The notes beneath the pieces were generated by a model that saw nothing but the letters and a program-made list of their open reading frames with translations, searched no databases and was not told where the DNA came from. A stretch of 64,000 nucleotides of DNA from Actinoplanes cyaneus (GTDB lineage Bacteria > Actinomycetota > Actinomycetes > Mycobacteriales > Micromonosporaceae), in NCBI RefSeq assembly GCF_016862095.1, contig NZ_BOMH01000058.1, positions 123,324 to 187,323 on the forward strand, given 5' to 3'. Positions within the stretch are counted from its first letter, which is position 1. Every line of letters begins with the position of its first letter. The position numbers and the translations under genes were made by a program. Positions 1-5,867 of the stretch are shown piece by piece.

Positions 1-134
1 CGGCGCTGCTGCTGCGCCCCGACTGCTATCTGGCCTGGGCCTGCTCGACCTCCGAGCCGGGCCGCGCGGAGGTGGACTCTCTCCGGGAGGCCGCCGCACG
101 GTGGCTCGGCGGGGCGCTGACCCGCTCCACGTGA
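1..134 (+). CDS. C-terminal tail of a probable FAD-dependent monooxygenase (cut by window edge)
   Basis: Only the last 43 codons are present, in the frame beginning at base 3 and ending at the TGA at 132-134. The tail contains LLLRPDCYLAWAC, which resembles the 'VRPDGYVAWR'-like strand near the C-terminus of class A aromatic FAD monooxygenases. The nucleotide-binding GxGxxG region would lie upstream of the window, so the substrate and full length cannot be judged. The family call rests on this one motif and is tentative. Confidence 0.5.
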   Translation, partial: ALLLRPDCYLAWACSTSEPGRAEVDSLREAAARWLGGALTRST

Positions 135-188
135 GGGCCGCCCGATCGGGGCCGCGGGAACCGTGTTGATCAACTAAGCTGACCCGCC

Positions 189-1280
189 ATGGTCAGCGAG
201 AACGTGGAAGGCAGGCTCCGGGAGCTCGCGGAGGATCCGGAGTTCCCGCACCGGGAGGCCGCCCGGCACGCGCTGCGGTTCCGGACGTCTGGTGACGTGG
301 CGGACCTGGTCGCGATCGCCGACGACCCGCACGGGTGCGGGACCACCGACATGCTGTTCGCGATGGCCGGATCGAAGCGGACCTGGCTGAACTGGGTGCC
401 GATGCCCGAGGAAGCGGTCATCAACATCAGCCGCGACATCGCCCGCCGCCGGGCCGCCGGTGAGGAGTCCGAGGTCACCGAGCTGGGGCTCTCCGGTGGT
501 GAGCCGCCGAGCGCGCTGGCCGCGTTCGAGCGGGTCGCCGGGGCGCCCGTGAAGATCGGCATCGCCGAGTTCGCCGAGCCGGACATGCGGATCCCGCTGC
601 GGCCCGGCAGGTACGCGGTCTGGCGCTACCAGGGGGACGAGGCCGAGCCGGCGGTGTTCGCGCCGTCCCGCGAGGCGGTGCGGGTGCTGTACGAGACCGG
701 CGCGCAGCCGTGGCCGTCGCCGCTCTCCGGTTACCTGCAGGCCGAGCCGTTCGGTGACCTGCCGCTGAACGACCTGCTCGGGCTGCTCGTGCACCCGCCG
801 CAGGCGCCGGACATCCCGCGATACCAGGTCCTGGCGAAGTCCGACCCGGCGTACTGGTACCGCCTGCTGCAGCCGTGGGTCTGCCTGGGCATCCTGCACC
901 ACGCGAAGCACGAGCCGTGGGAGACGTCCATCCGCCGGCAGGTCCTGGTCGATCTGGCCTTCGGCGTCGAGGACTGGGTCTCCGACGCGGCGCTGTTCGC
1001 CCTGGTCACGGCCGCCTACCGGGAGCCGGCGATCCGTGCCGAGGTGCGCGGCCTGGTTGCCGACCGGCTGCTCGCGGCCACCCGGGCGCCGCGCCCGGTG
1101 ACCATCTGGACGTCGCTGGCGCACCTGATGCTGATCACCCCGGACGCCACGGCCGACGACCGGTCGCTGGCCACCGCGATCCTGGCGCAGGACGAGGAAT
1201 CCGAGCCGGAGCCGGCTCCGCAACCACGCTCGGACCGGCCCCGCGAGCGCCGCTGGCCGCGCTGGCTGGGCGGAAGGTAG
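189..1280 (+). CDS. Hypothetical protein, 363 aa
   Basis: I do not recognise a family. The ATG at 189 opens a 363-residue soluble protein with no signal peptide or membrane segment. It is rich in Glu, Asp, Arg and Ala, with alternating helical stretches, and ends in a basic Arg/Pro/Trp tail (about residues 335-363). Regions such as PLNDLLGLLVHPPQAPD and PWETSIRRQVLVDLAF look like ordinary folded sequence, and codon use matches its neighbours. It ends 8 bases before the convergent TetR gene. No nearby partner hints at its role. Confidence 0.75.
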   Translation: MVSENVEGRLRELAEDPEFPHREAARHALRFRTSGDVADLVAIADDPHGCGTTDMLFAMAGSKRTWLNWVPMPEEAVINISRDIARRRAAGEESEVTELGLSGGEPPSALAAFERVAGAPVKIGIAEFAEPDMRIPLRPGRYAVWRYQGDEAEPAVFAPSREAVRVLYETGAQPWPSPLSGYLQAEPFGDLPLNDLLGLLVHPPQAPDIPRYQVLAKSDPAYWYRLLQPWVCLGILHHAKHEPWETSIRRQVLVDLAFGVEDWVSDAALFALVTAAYREPAIRAEVRGLVADRLLAATRAPRPVTIWTSLAHLMLITPDATADDRSLATAILAQDEESEPEPAPQPRSDRPRERRWPRWLGGR

Positions 1281-1288
1281 GCGGCGGG

Positions 1289-1849
1289 TCAGGGGCGGCT
1301 GCGCAGGCCGTCGAGGGCGAACTCGAGCACCCGGGCGCGCTGCTCCTCGTCGACGAAAGTGCCGGAGACCAGGCCGGAGATCATGCGCAGGACGTCGTCG
1401 AAGCTGGCGTCCGCGCGGACCTCGCCGGCGGCCCGGGCGCGGTCCATCAGGGGCTCGCCGGCCGCGTACATGGTGATGCGGCACGACTTGAACAGCTCGG
1501 AGTCACGGTTCAGGGCGTCGATGACGGCGCGCTTGGTCACCACGTATCCCACGAAGCGGTCGAGCCAGGAGCGCAGCGCCTCCCACGGGGGCCGGTCGGC
1601 GACGGCCGCTGCCGCGGCGCTGAGCTGGTTGATCTCTTCGACGTAGACGGCCTCGAACAGGTCGCGGCGGGTCGGGAAGTTGCGGTAGAGCGTCCCGATG
1701 CCGACCCCGGCCCGGCGGGCGATCTCCTCCAGCGACGCGTCGGTGCTGCTCTCGGCGAAGATGTCGCGGGCGGCGGCGAGCAACGCGTCGTAGTTGCGGC
1801 GCGCGTCGGCCCGCTGCGGGCGGCGCGTCGCGATCGGCACGTCAGGCAT
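1289..1849 (-). CDS. TetR/AcrR family transcriptional regulator
   Basis: This 187-residue protein has a TetR helix-turn-helix near residues 37-63, with the signature EEIARRAGVGIGTLYRNFP, followed by a divergent helical ligand-binding domain. I chose the ATG at 1849 (MPDVPIATRR) because GAGGAGGG lies five bases upstream; the GTG at 1864 would overlap that ribosome-binding site. It is divergent from the MFS exporter at 1924, and the 74-base gap holds a CGGAGG-N4-CCTCCG palindrome. By analogy with other TetR/exporter pairs it probably represses both genes until a drug or metabolite binds. The ligand is unknown. Confidence 0.9.
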   Translation of the reverse strand: MPDVPIATRRPQRADARRNYDALLAAARDIFAESSTDASLEEIARRAGVGIGTLYRNFPTRRDLFEAVYVEEINQLSAAAAAVADRPPWEALRSWLDRFVGYVVTKRAVIDALNRDSELFKSCRITMYAAGEPLMDRARAAGEVRADASFDDVLRMISGLVSGTFVDEEQRARVLEFALDGLRSRP

Positions 1850-1883
1850 GGAGACCCTCCTCACATCACCCTCGCCGGCTATT

Positions 1884-1917
1884 CGGTTGCGAACCGGAGG
1901 GGTACCTCCGCTAATCT
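1884..1917. promoter_or_regulatory. TetR operator and exporter promoter
   Basis: Two adjoining inverted repeats are visible: CGGTT-gcg-AACCG at 1884-1896 and CGGAGG-ggta-CCTCCG at 1895-1910. TTGCGA (1887-1892) and TAATCT (1912-1917) could act as -35 and -10 elements, which puts the operator between them. Transcription would then start at about 1924, the A of the exporter ATG, so the mRNA may be leaderless. The palindromes are seen directly; the promoter assignment is inference. Confidence 0.7.
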
Positions 1918-1923
1918 GGAGGC

Positions 1924-3393
1924 ATGCCTCGACTTTACCAGGCGACTCCCGGCCACCAGGAGACGCCGCCGCGCCGGACGGCGCCGCGGGTCACCTTCAC
2001 GGTGCTGGCCGCCGCGGCCGCCGCGTTCGCCCTCATGCAGTCACTGGTCACCCCGGTGCTGCCCACGATCCAGCAGGACCTGCACACCACCACCGGCACT
2101 GTCACCTGGGTGCTGACGGCCTGGTTGCTGGCGGCGTCGGTGGCCACCCCGCTGATGGGCCGCATCGCCGACATGATCGGCAAGGACCGCACGCTGCTGG
2201 TCGCGCTCGGCGCCATCGCGCTGGGCTGCCTGCTCGCCGCGATCGCCCCGAACGTGACAGTGCTCATCGTCGCCCGCGTCGTGCAGGGCCTCGGCGCGGC
2301 CGTCTTCCCGGTGTCGTTCGGCATCATCCGCGACATCTACCCGCCGAACCGGGTCTCCTCCGCGATCGGCATCCTCGCCGCGGTCATCGCCAGTGGCAGC
2401 GGCCTCGGCATCGTGCTGGCCGGCCCGATCGTCGGCTGGCTCGACTGGCGCTGGCTGTTCTGGATCCCGATGGTCGCCGTCACCCTGGTCGCCGTCGCGG
2501 CCTGGCGCGTGGTCCCGCCGTCGCCGACCGGCGTGCGCGGCCGCATCAACTGGCTCTCCGCCGTGCTGCTGGCCGGCTGGCTGGTCGCCCTGCTGCTCCC
2601 GCTGAGCAAGGGCGCGACGTGGGGCTGGGCCAACGGCCGTACGCTCGGATTGTTCGCCCTTGCCCTGGTCTTCTTCGCGGGCTGGATGGCGACCGAGCTG
2701 CGCTCCGCCGAGCCGCTGATCGACATGCGGATGATGCGGCTGCCGGCGGTCTGGACGACCAACCTGGTGTCGATGCTCTTCGGCGCCGCGATGTTCGGCG
2801 TCTTCGCGTTCCTGCCGCAGCTCATGCAGGTGCCCGCGAGCACCGGCTACGGCTTCGGCGCCAGCGTGACCGGCGCCGGCCTGCTGATGCTGCCGATGAT
2901 GGTGACGATGGCCGTGTTCGGCTCGGTCAGCGGCCCGCTCACCCGCTGGGTCAGCAACAAGGTGCAGCTGCTCATCGGGGCAGGTCTCGGCACCCTCTCC
3001 GCACTCAGCCTCGCGCTCGCCCACGACAGCCGGGCCATGGTCGCGGTCACCGGAGCGGTCTTCGGTGTCGGCCTCGGCCTGCTCTACTCCTCGATGATCA
3101 ACTTGATCGTGCAGAGCGTGCCGATGAACCAGACCGGTGTCGCCAGTGGCATGAACACCAACATCAGGACCATCGGAGCCTCCATCGGTACGGCGGTGGT
3201 CAGCTCCGTGGTGACCGGGCACACCGGCCCCCAGGGTCTGCCCGCCGAGTCCGGTTACACCGAGGCGTTCCTGCTGCTCGCGGTCGCCAGCGCGCTCGCC
3301 TTCCTGGTCGCGCTGCTGGTCCCGGCCGGCCGCCGCAAGGCCGCCCCGGAGACCCCGGTGGCGCTGCCCGAGCTCACGCCGGTCGAGGTCTGA
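1924..3393 (+). CDS. MFS drug-export permease (DHA2-like)
   Basis: A 489-residue, highly hydrophobic protein consistent with a 14-helix DHA2-type proton antiporter. It has the early ALMQSLVTPVLPTIQ segment, motif A as GRIADMIGKDR near residues 79-89, and a glycine-rich motif C-like stretch (SGSGLGIVLAGP) in the fifth helix region. It likely exports drugs or metabolites across the cytoplasmic membrane. The purine-rich GGAGG ends only one base before the ATG, too close for a normal ribosome-binding site, which fits a leaderless transcript. Divergent TetR at 1849 is the likely regulator. Substrate not predictable. Confidence 0.9.
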   Translation: MPRLYQATPGHQETPPRRTAPRVTFTVLAAAAAAFALMQSLVTPVLPTIQQDLHTTTGTVTWVLTAWLLAASVATPLMGRIADMIGKDRTLLVALGAIALGCLLAAIAPNVTVLIVARVVQGLGAAVFPVSFGIIRDIYPPNRVSSAIGILAAVIASGSGLGIVLAGPIVGWLDWRWLFWIPMVAVTLVAVAAWRVVPPSPTGVRGRINWLSAVLLAGWLVALLLPLSKGATWGWANGRTLGLFALALVFFAGWMATELRSAEPLIDMRMMRLPAVWTTNLVSMLFGAAMFGVFAFLPQLMQVPASTGYGFGASVTGAGLLMLPMMVTMAVFGSVSGPLTRWVSNKVQLLIGAGLGTLSALSLALAHDSRAMVAVTGAVFGVGLGLLYSSMINLIVQSVPMNQTGVASGMNTNIRTIGASIGTAVVSSVVTGHTGPQGLPAESGYTEAFLLLAVASALAFLVALLVPAGRRKAAPETPVALPELTPVEV

Positions 3394-3410
3394 GGCGCGA
3401 CGAGGTAGAA

Positions 3411-3443
3411 GACGCCGGGCCCCGGGCAGCGGGGCCCGGCGTC
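3411..3443. terminator. Perfect 13-bp GC hairpin between convergent genes
   Basis: GACGCCGGGCCCC (3411-3423) pairs exactly with GGGGCCCGGCGTC (3431-3443) across a 7-base loop. It lies just after the MFS stop and just before the end of the small minus-strand gene. A bidirectional terminator is likely; no long T tract follows, as is common in actinobacteria. Confidence 0.8.
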
Positions 3444-3447
3444 TGCT

Positions 3448-3633
3448 CTATCGGTACGACCCCTCGTCCGGCTCCTCGGGGGAGCGCTGGATGAGGTCGT
3501 TCACCGGCTCGGGTCGTTCCTCCAGTGCGGGCTCGTCGGGTCCTTGCCGGTCGGCGTCGGCCGACCCGGGCCCATCGGTGGTCACGAACTCGGCGAAGCC
3601 CTCAGGGTCAAGATCACTCATGACCGGGGACAT
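3448..3633 (-). CDS. Small acidic hypothetical protein, 57-61 aa
   Basis: The reading frame encodes a strongly acidic peptide rich in Asp, Glu, Pro and Gly (for example MSDLDPEGFAEFVTTDGPG), with no membrane segment or cysteine. Two starts are possible, ATG at 3633 and ATG at 3621; the second begins with the more natural MSDLDPEG, but neither has a strong ribosome-binding site. It is convergent with the MFS gene and shares its hairpin terminator. About 75 bases upstream is a GTTAGG-cac-CCTAAC palindrome. I do not recognise a family; it looks coding rather than random. Confidence 0.55.
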   Translation of the reverse strand: MSPVMSDLDPEGFAEFVTTDGPGSADADRQGPDEPALEERPEPVNDLIQRSPEEPDEGSYR

Positions 3634-3706
3634 ACCCGTTTCATCTTCATGTAGCCGTGCCCATGCCCCCGGTAGTCACTGGATCGACGTGCGACCGTGC
3701 TTGAAG

Positions 3707-3721
3707 GTTAGGCACCCTAAC
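3707..3721. promoter_or_regulatory. GTTAGG-N3-CCTAAC palindrome, possible iron-box-like operator
   Basis: A perfect 6-bp inverted repeat with a 3-base spacer, preceded by AAG. The left half AGGTTAGGC matches half of the published IdeR/DmdR consensus (TTAGGTTAGGCTAACCTAA), but the right half is shorter than the consensus. It lies between the small minus-strand gene and the array-side promoter. A metal-regulator site is a guess. Confidence 0.35.
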
Positions 3722-3843
3722 TTCTCAGGCAAGCCCAGGGGGTACGTCCGGGGGAGTCCCGCCCCGCGCGGCCCGCTCGTGAAGCTCACGGGCGGACCCC
3801 GGCCGGCTCGTTCGAGCAATTCCAGATTCAGCGAGTAATTGCG

Positions 3844-3872
3844 TTGCCCGTTGCGGGACGGCGGCTTAACGT
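3844..3872 (+). promoter_or_regulatory. Candidate promoter upstream of the small ORF and tRNA array
   Basis: TTGCCC (3844-3849) and TAACGT (3867-3872) are 17 bases apart and resemble a housekeeping actinobacterial promoter. Transcription would start near 3879 and read the 49-codon gene at 3942. Based on spacing and hexamer likeness only. Confidence 0.4.
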
Positions 3873-3941
3873 AGTTCTCACAAGCGAGCCGGGCGGCCGA
3901 AACGCCGGCCGGGTGAAACGATCAGGGAAGGGGTGAAGATC

Positions 3942-4091
3942 ATGCGGTGGCAGGCCTCGAGCATGTCGCAGCGCGAGACGCTGCGAGCTGAGAGCGTCAC
4001 GGCGCGGTCCGGTCAGCCCCGAATGAGCCTGATCCTGGATCTGCCGGTTCACCGTGAACCGAAGAGTGGCCCGGAGTGGTGGCGAAGCTAG
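3942..4091 (+). CDS. Very small basic protein, 49 aa, upstream of the tRNA array
   Basis: A 49-codon frame starts at ATG 3942 behind a good ribosome-binding site (GGGAAGGGGTGAAG) and ends at TAG 4091. The product begins MRWQASSMSQRETLRAES and ends SGPEWWRS; it is basic, Arg/Ser-rich, and has no hydrophobic segment. A strong intrinsic terminator follows 22 bases later, so this looks like a self-contained transcription unit directly before the tRNAs. I do not recognise a family. The ribosome-binding site and terminator support a real gene, but a regulatory leader RNA is also possible. Confidence 0.5.
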   Translation: MRWQASSMSQRETLRAESVTARSGQPRMSLILDLPVHREPKSGPEWWRS

Positions 4092-4113
4092 CAATCCAGC
4101 TAGCGTCGATCAG

Positions 4114-4148
4114 CCGCCCTCCCGTTCGGGACCGGGCGGTTTTCTTTT
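4114..4148 (+). terminator. Intrinsic terminator with T tract before the tRNA array
   Basis: CCGCCC-TCCCG and CGGGA-cc-GGGCGG fold into a stable hairpin (4114-4139), followed by TTTTCTTTT at 4140-4148. It is the clearest classical rho-independent terminator in the window and ends five bases before the first tRNA. Confidence 0.88.
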
Positions 4149-4153
4149 GCCCC

Positions 4154-4225
4154 GCGGGTGTAGCTCAACGGCAGAGCGACAGCCTCCAAAACTGTTAGAT
4201 GCGGGTTCGAATCCTGCTGCCCGTG
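4154..4225 (+). tRNA. tRNA-Trp (CCA)
   Basis: Cloverleaf with acceptor GCGGGTG/TGCCCGT (three G-U pairs), D arm GCTC/GAGC, anticodon loop CTCCAAA, T arm GCGGG/CCTGC and discriminator G73, as expected for bacterial Trp. The anticodon stem has a C31-A39 mismatch. First member of the array. Confidence 0.85.
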
Positions 4226-4239
4226 CTTTCTCATGCTCT

Positions 4240-4268
4240 TTGACAACTCCACAGTGGATGGCACATAT
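4240..4268 (+). promoter_or_regulatory. Candidate internal promoter of the tRNA array
   Basis: A perfect TTGACA at 4240-4245 is followed after 17 bases by ACATAT (4263-4268), in the only wide gap near the 5' end of the array. It could drive Ala and the tRNAs after it. Inferred from sequence alone. Confidence 0.45.
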
Positions 4269-4280
4269 CCATGTCTTCGC

Positions 4281-4314
4281 CCGGCCGCCGGCAGTTCATG
4301 CCGCCGGCGGCCGG
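4281..4314. other. 12-bp GC hairpin between tRNA-Trp and tRNA-Ala
   Basis: CCGGCCGCCGGC (4281-4292) pairs exactly with GCCGGCGGCCGG (4303-4314). It sits just downstream of the candidate promoter and eleven bases before the Ala tRNA. It may be a processing or attenuation structure, or a terminator for the Trp tRNA. Confidence 0.6.
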
Positions 4315-4324
4315 TACCGACAAT

Positions 4325-4397
4325 GGGCTTGTAGCGCAGCTGGTAGCGCACCGGTTCGGCAGACCGGGGGTCGGCGGTTCGAATCCGCCCAGGTCCA
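4325..4397 (+). tRNA. tRNA-Ala (GGC), with unusual C33
   Basis: Acceptor GGGCTTG/CAGGTCC includes the G3-U70 pair and A73 that define alanine tRNAs. The anticodon stem CCGGT/ACCGG closes the loop TCGGCAG, which gives anticodon GGC but puts C instead of the near-universal U at position 33. A frame shift of the loop would read CGG (Pro), but the G3-U70 pair argues for Ala. Confidence 0.8.
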
Positions 4398-4408
4398 CGC
4401 ACCATCAC

Positions 4409-4481
4409 GTCTTCGTAGCTCAGCGGATAGAGCACCGGATTACGGATCCGGGGGTCGGGAGTTCGAATCTCTCCGGGGACA
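4409..4481 (+). tRNA. tRNA-Arg (ACG)
   Basis: Acceptor GTCTTCG/CGGGGAC with two G-U pairs, D arm GCTC/GAGC, anticodon stem CCGGA/TCCGG with loop TTACGGA, T arm GGGAG/CTCTC, A73. ACG would be edited to ICG by TadA and reads CGU, CGC and CGA. Confidence 0.9.
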
Positions 4482-4494
4482 CGTTGTGCATTGA

Positions 4495-4569
4495 CGCCCG
4501 TGAGGCTGCGGAAGGTTAGACCACCGGACTCTCACTCCGGAAGACCGGGTTCGACCCCCGGACGGGCGA
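4495..4569 (+). tRNA. tRNA-Glu (CTC)
   Basis: Acceptor CGCCCGT/ACGGGCG is fully paired; anticodon loop CTCTCAC in stem CCGGA/TCCGG; T arm CCGGG/CCCGG; A73. The D stem (GGCT/GACC) is imperfect and the variable loop is four bases. Confidence 0.85.
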
Positions 4570-4570
4570 C

Positions 4571-4644
4571 GTGGCTGTAGCTCAATGCGGTAGAGCGCCG
4601 TCTCGCCATGGCGGAGGTCCCGGGTTCGACCCCCGGTAGCCACT
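4571..4644 (+). tRNA. tRNA-Gly (GCC), with unusual C33
   Basis: Acceptor GTGGCTG/TAGCCAC, D arm GCTC/GAGC, anticodon stem CCGTC/GGCGG, T arm CCGGG/CCCGG, and U73 as in bacterial Gly tRNAs. The loop TCGCCAT gives anticodon GCC with C at position 33. Second array member with this oddity. Confidence 0.82.
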
Positions 4645-4659
4645 CTTCGGTACGACCTT

Positions 4660-4733
4660 TGCGGGCTGGTGCAATCCGGCAGCACATCCGTCTCTGGAAC
4701 GGAAGGTTGGAGGTTCGAATCCTCCGCCCGCAG
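4660..4733 (+). tRNA. tRNA-Gln (CTG)
   Basis: Acceptor TGCGGGC/GCCCGCA begins with the U1-A72 pair typical of Gln. D arm GTGC/GCAC, anticodon loop CTCTGGA, T arm GGAGG/CCTCC, G73. All stems pair perfectly. Confidence 0.92.
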
Positions 4734-4744
4734 CTTTGTCCCAC

Positions 4745-4817
4745 GCCGGTGGAGCACGATCGGTCGTGCACTCGTTTCGTAATCGAGAGGCAGCGGGTTC
4801 GAATCCCGTCTCCGGCT
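4745..4817 (+). tRNA. tRNA-Thr (CGT)
   Basis: Acceptor GCCGGTG/CTCCGGC has one U6-U67 mismatch; D arm GCAC/GTGC; anticodon loop TTCGTAA with a T31-T39 mismatch in the stem; T arm GCGGG/CCCGT. Discriminator is U, not the usual bacterial A. A functional but drifted gene is likely. Confidence 0.78.
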
Positions 4818-4836
4818 CTGCACCATTGTTTGTCCC

Positions 4837-4910
4837 GCCCGGGTAGCCCAACGGCAGGAGGCACACCGCTCAGAACGGTGGCAGTGCGCGTTCGAATCGC
4901 GCTCCGGGTA
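4837..4910 (+). tRNA. Leu-anticodon tRNA (CAG) with a short variable loop
   Basis: Acceptor GCCCGGG/TCCGGGT (G-U at both ends), anticodon stem CACCG/CGGTG with loop CTCAGAA, T arm GCGCG/CGCGC, A73. The anticodon CAG reads the Leu codon CUG, but the variable region is only GCAGT. Bacterial Leu tRNAs normally carry a long variable arm, so this gene is class I in form with a class II identity. Confidence 0.75.
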
Positions 4911-4920
4911 CGTACGTCAA

Positions 4921-4993
4921 GGGCTCGTAGCTCAGTTGGTAGAGCGCCGCTCTCGCACAGCGGAGGCAGCCGGTTCGACTCCGGCCGGGTCCA
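4921..4993 (+). tRNA. tRNA-Ala (CGC)
   Basis: Acceptor GGGCTCG/CGGGTCC includes G3-U70; A73; D arm GCTC/GAGC; anticodon stem CCGCT/AGCGG with loop CTCGCAC; T arm GCCGG/CCGGC. Identity elements and anticodon agree on Ala. Confidence 0.9.
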
Positions 4994-5006
4994 CGGTCCA
5001 CCTTTT

Positions 5007-5078
5007 GCCTTGTTAGCTCAGTGGGAGAGCAAGCGCCTGTCGAGCGCGAGGTCGCCGGTTCGATCCCGGCACAGGGCG
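5007..5078 (+). tRNA. tRNA-Asp (GTC)
   Basis: Acceptor GCCTTGT/ACAGGGC, D arm GCTC/GAGC, loop CTGTCGA in a stem with one A27-G43 mismatch, T arm GCCGG/CCGGC, and G73 as expected for Asp. Confidence 0.88.
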
Positions 5079-5082
5079 CGAT

Positions 5083-5173
5083 GGAGAGCTGGCCGAGCGG
5101 CCTATGGCGGCGGATTGCTAATCCGTAGTGCGGGTCACGACCTGCACCGAGAGTTCGAATCTCTCGCTCTCCG
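5083..5173 (+). tRNA. tRNA-Ser (GCT), class II
   Basis: Acceptor GGAGAGC/GCTCTCC is perfect; anticodon stem GCGGA/TCCGT with loop TTGCTAA; a long variable arm precedes T arm GAGAG/CTCTC; G73. The 91-base length and long arm are normal for Ser, unlike the Leu gene of this array. Confidence 0.9.
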
Positions 5174-5178
5174 CGTTT

Positions 5179-5252
5179 GTCGCCGTAGCTCAGCAGGTCA
5201 GAGCGCCGCCCTGATAAGGCGGAGGCCGGTGGTTCGAGCCCACCCGGCGACA
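5179..5252 (+). tRNA. tRNA-Ile (GAT)
   Basis: Acceptor GTCGCCG/CGGCGAC, D arm GCTC/GAGC, anticodon stem CCGCC/GGCGG with loop CTGATAA, T arm GGTGG/CCACC, A73. Fully paired. Confidence 0.92.
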
Positions 5253-5262
5253 CGGCAGTGAA

Positions 5263-5336
5263 CGGGATGTGGCGCAGCTTGGTAGCGCACCGGTTTCGGG
5301 AACCGGGGGTCGTGGGTTCGAATCCCGCCATCCCGA
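5263..5336 (+). tRNA. tRNA-Pro (CGG)
   Basis: Acceptor CGGGATG/CATCCCG, D arm GCGC/GCGC, anticodon stem CCGGT/ACCGG with loop TTCGGGA, T arm GTGGG/CCCGC, A73. C1-G72 is typical of bacterial Pro. Confidence 0.92.
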
Positions 5337-5344
5337 CGTTCGAG

Positions 5345-5433
5345 GGAGACGCCAGCCGATGGGCGCCGGCCACCGCCTCGAAAGCGGTCGGAGGCAGCGA
5401 TGTCTCGTACGGGTTCGACTCCCGTCGTCTCCT
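5345..5433 (+). tRNA. tRNA-Ser (CGA), class II
   Basis: Acceptor GGAGACG/CGTCTCC, anticodon stem ACCGC/GCGGT with loop CTCGAAA, a long variable arm, T arm ACGGG/CCCGT. Discriminator is U rather than the usual G of Ser. Confidence 0.87.
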
Positions 5434-5436
5434 CAT

Positions 5437-5509
<73 letters not shown>

Positions 5510-5511
5510 CG

Positions 5512-5587
5512 CGCAGGGTGGAGGAGTTCGGTCGTCCTCGCCGGCCTCATGAGCCGGAAGTCGTGGGTTCGAATCCCACCCCTGCTC
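5512..5587 (+). tRNA. tRNA-Met (CAT), initiator-like
   Basis: Acceptor CGCAGGG/CCCTGCT leaves C1-U72 unpaired, the hallmark position of bacterial initiator tRNA (normally C1-A72). The D arm GAGG/CCTC and the layout also resemble tRNA-fMet. The anticodon stem is CCGGC/GCCGG, so only two of the three initiator G-C pairs are in the usual orientation. Loop CTCATGA; discriminator C is unusual. Confidence 0.8.
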
Positions 5588-5590
5588 CCA

Positions 5591-5662
5591 GCCCGGATAG
5601 CTCAGGGGGAGAGCGCCGCCGTGACAGGGCGGAGGTCGCTGGTTCGATACCAGCTCGGGGCA
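5591..5662 (+). tRNA. tRNA-Val (GAC)
   Basis: Acceptor GCCCGGA/TCGGGGC with one G5-G68 mismatch, D arm GCTC/GAGC, anticodon stem CCGCC/GGCGG with loop GTGACAG, T arm GCTGG/CCAGC, A73. Confidence 0.87.
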
Positions 5663-5663
5663 C

Positions 5664-5741
5664 GCCTGGCGCGGTGGGCGAATAGGGAGAGTCACCTGGT
5701 TTTCACCCAGGGCATGTGCGGGTTCGAATCCGGCCCGGCAC
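5664..5741 (+). pseudogene. Degenerate tRNA-Glu-like gene (TTC)
   Basis: The anticodon arm CCTGG-TTTTCAC-CCAGG (5695-5711) and a T loop TTCGAAT (5723-5729) are clear, giving anticodon TTC. The T stem has a G-G mismatch, no normal D arm can be drawn, and the acceptor halves GCCTGG and CCCGGC pair only partly and with wrong spacing. It looks like a tRNA-Glu gene that has lost or rearranged bases. Boundaries are approximate. Confidence 0.55.
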
Positions 5742-5824
5742 CCTGTCACGCGTCCCGATCACCTCGGGGGAGACCGGTCCGCGTGGTTCGCTTCACCTCC
5801 CGCGGTCACGATCTGCCGACAGGG
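5741..5824 (+). other. tRNA-sized structured stretch with paired ends, possible tRNA remnant
   Basis: CCCTGTC (5741-5747) pairs perfectly with GACAGGG (5818-5824), like a 7-bp acceptor stem. Inside are CCCGA/TCGGG and CCGCG/CGCGG stems. No standard T loop or clear anticodon loop is found, so I do not call a tRNA. Confidence 0.3.
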
Positions 5825-5867
5825 CCGTGCACCGCACGCGCACCCGCTTCTCATGCGGGCGCGCCCC

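Noticed and set aside
5741..5824. Selenocysteine tRNA
   Set aside because: Size and paired ends suggested it, but there is no TCA anticodon loop, no 8-bp acceptor and no TTCGA-type T loop.
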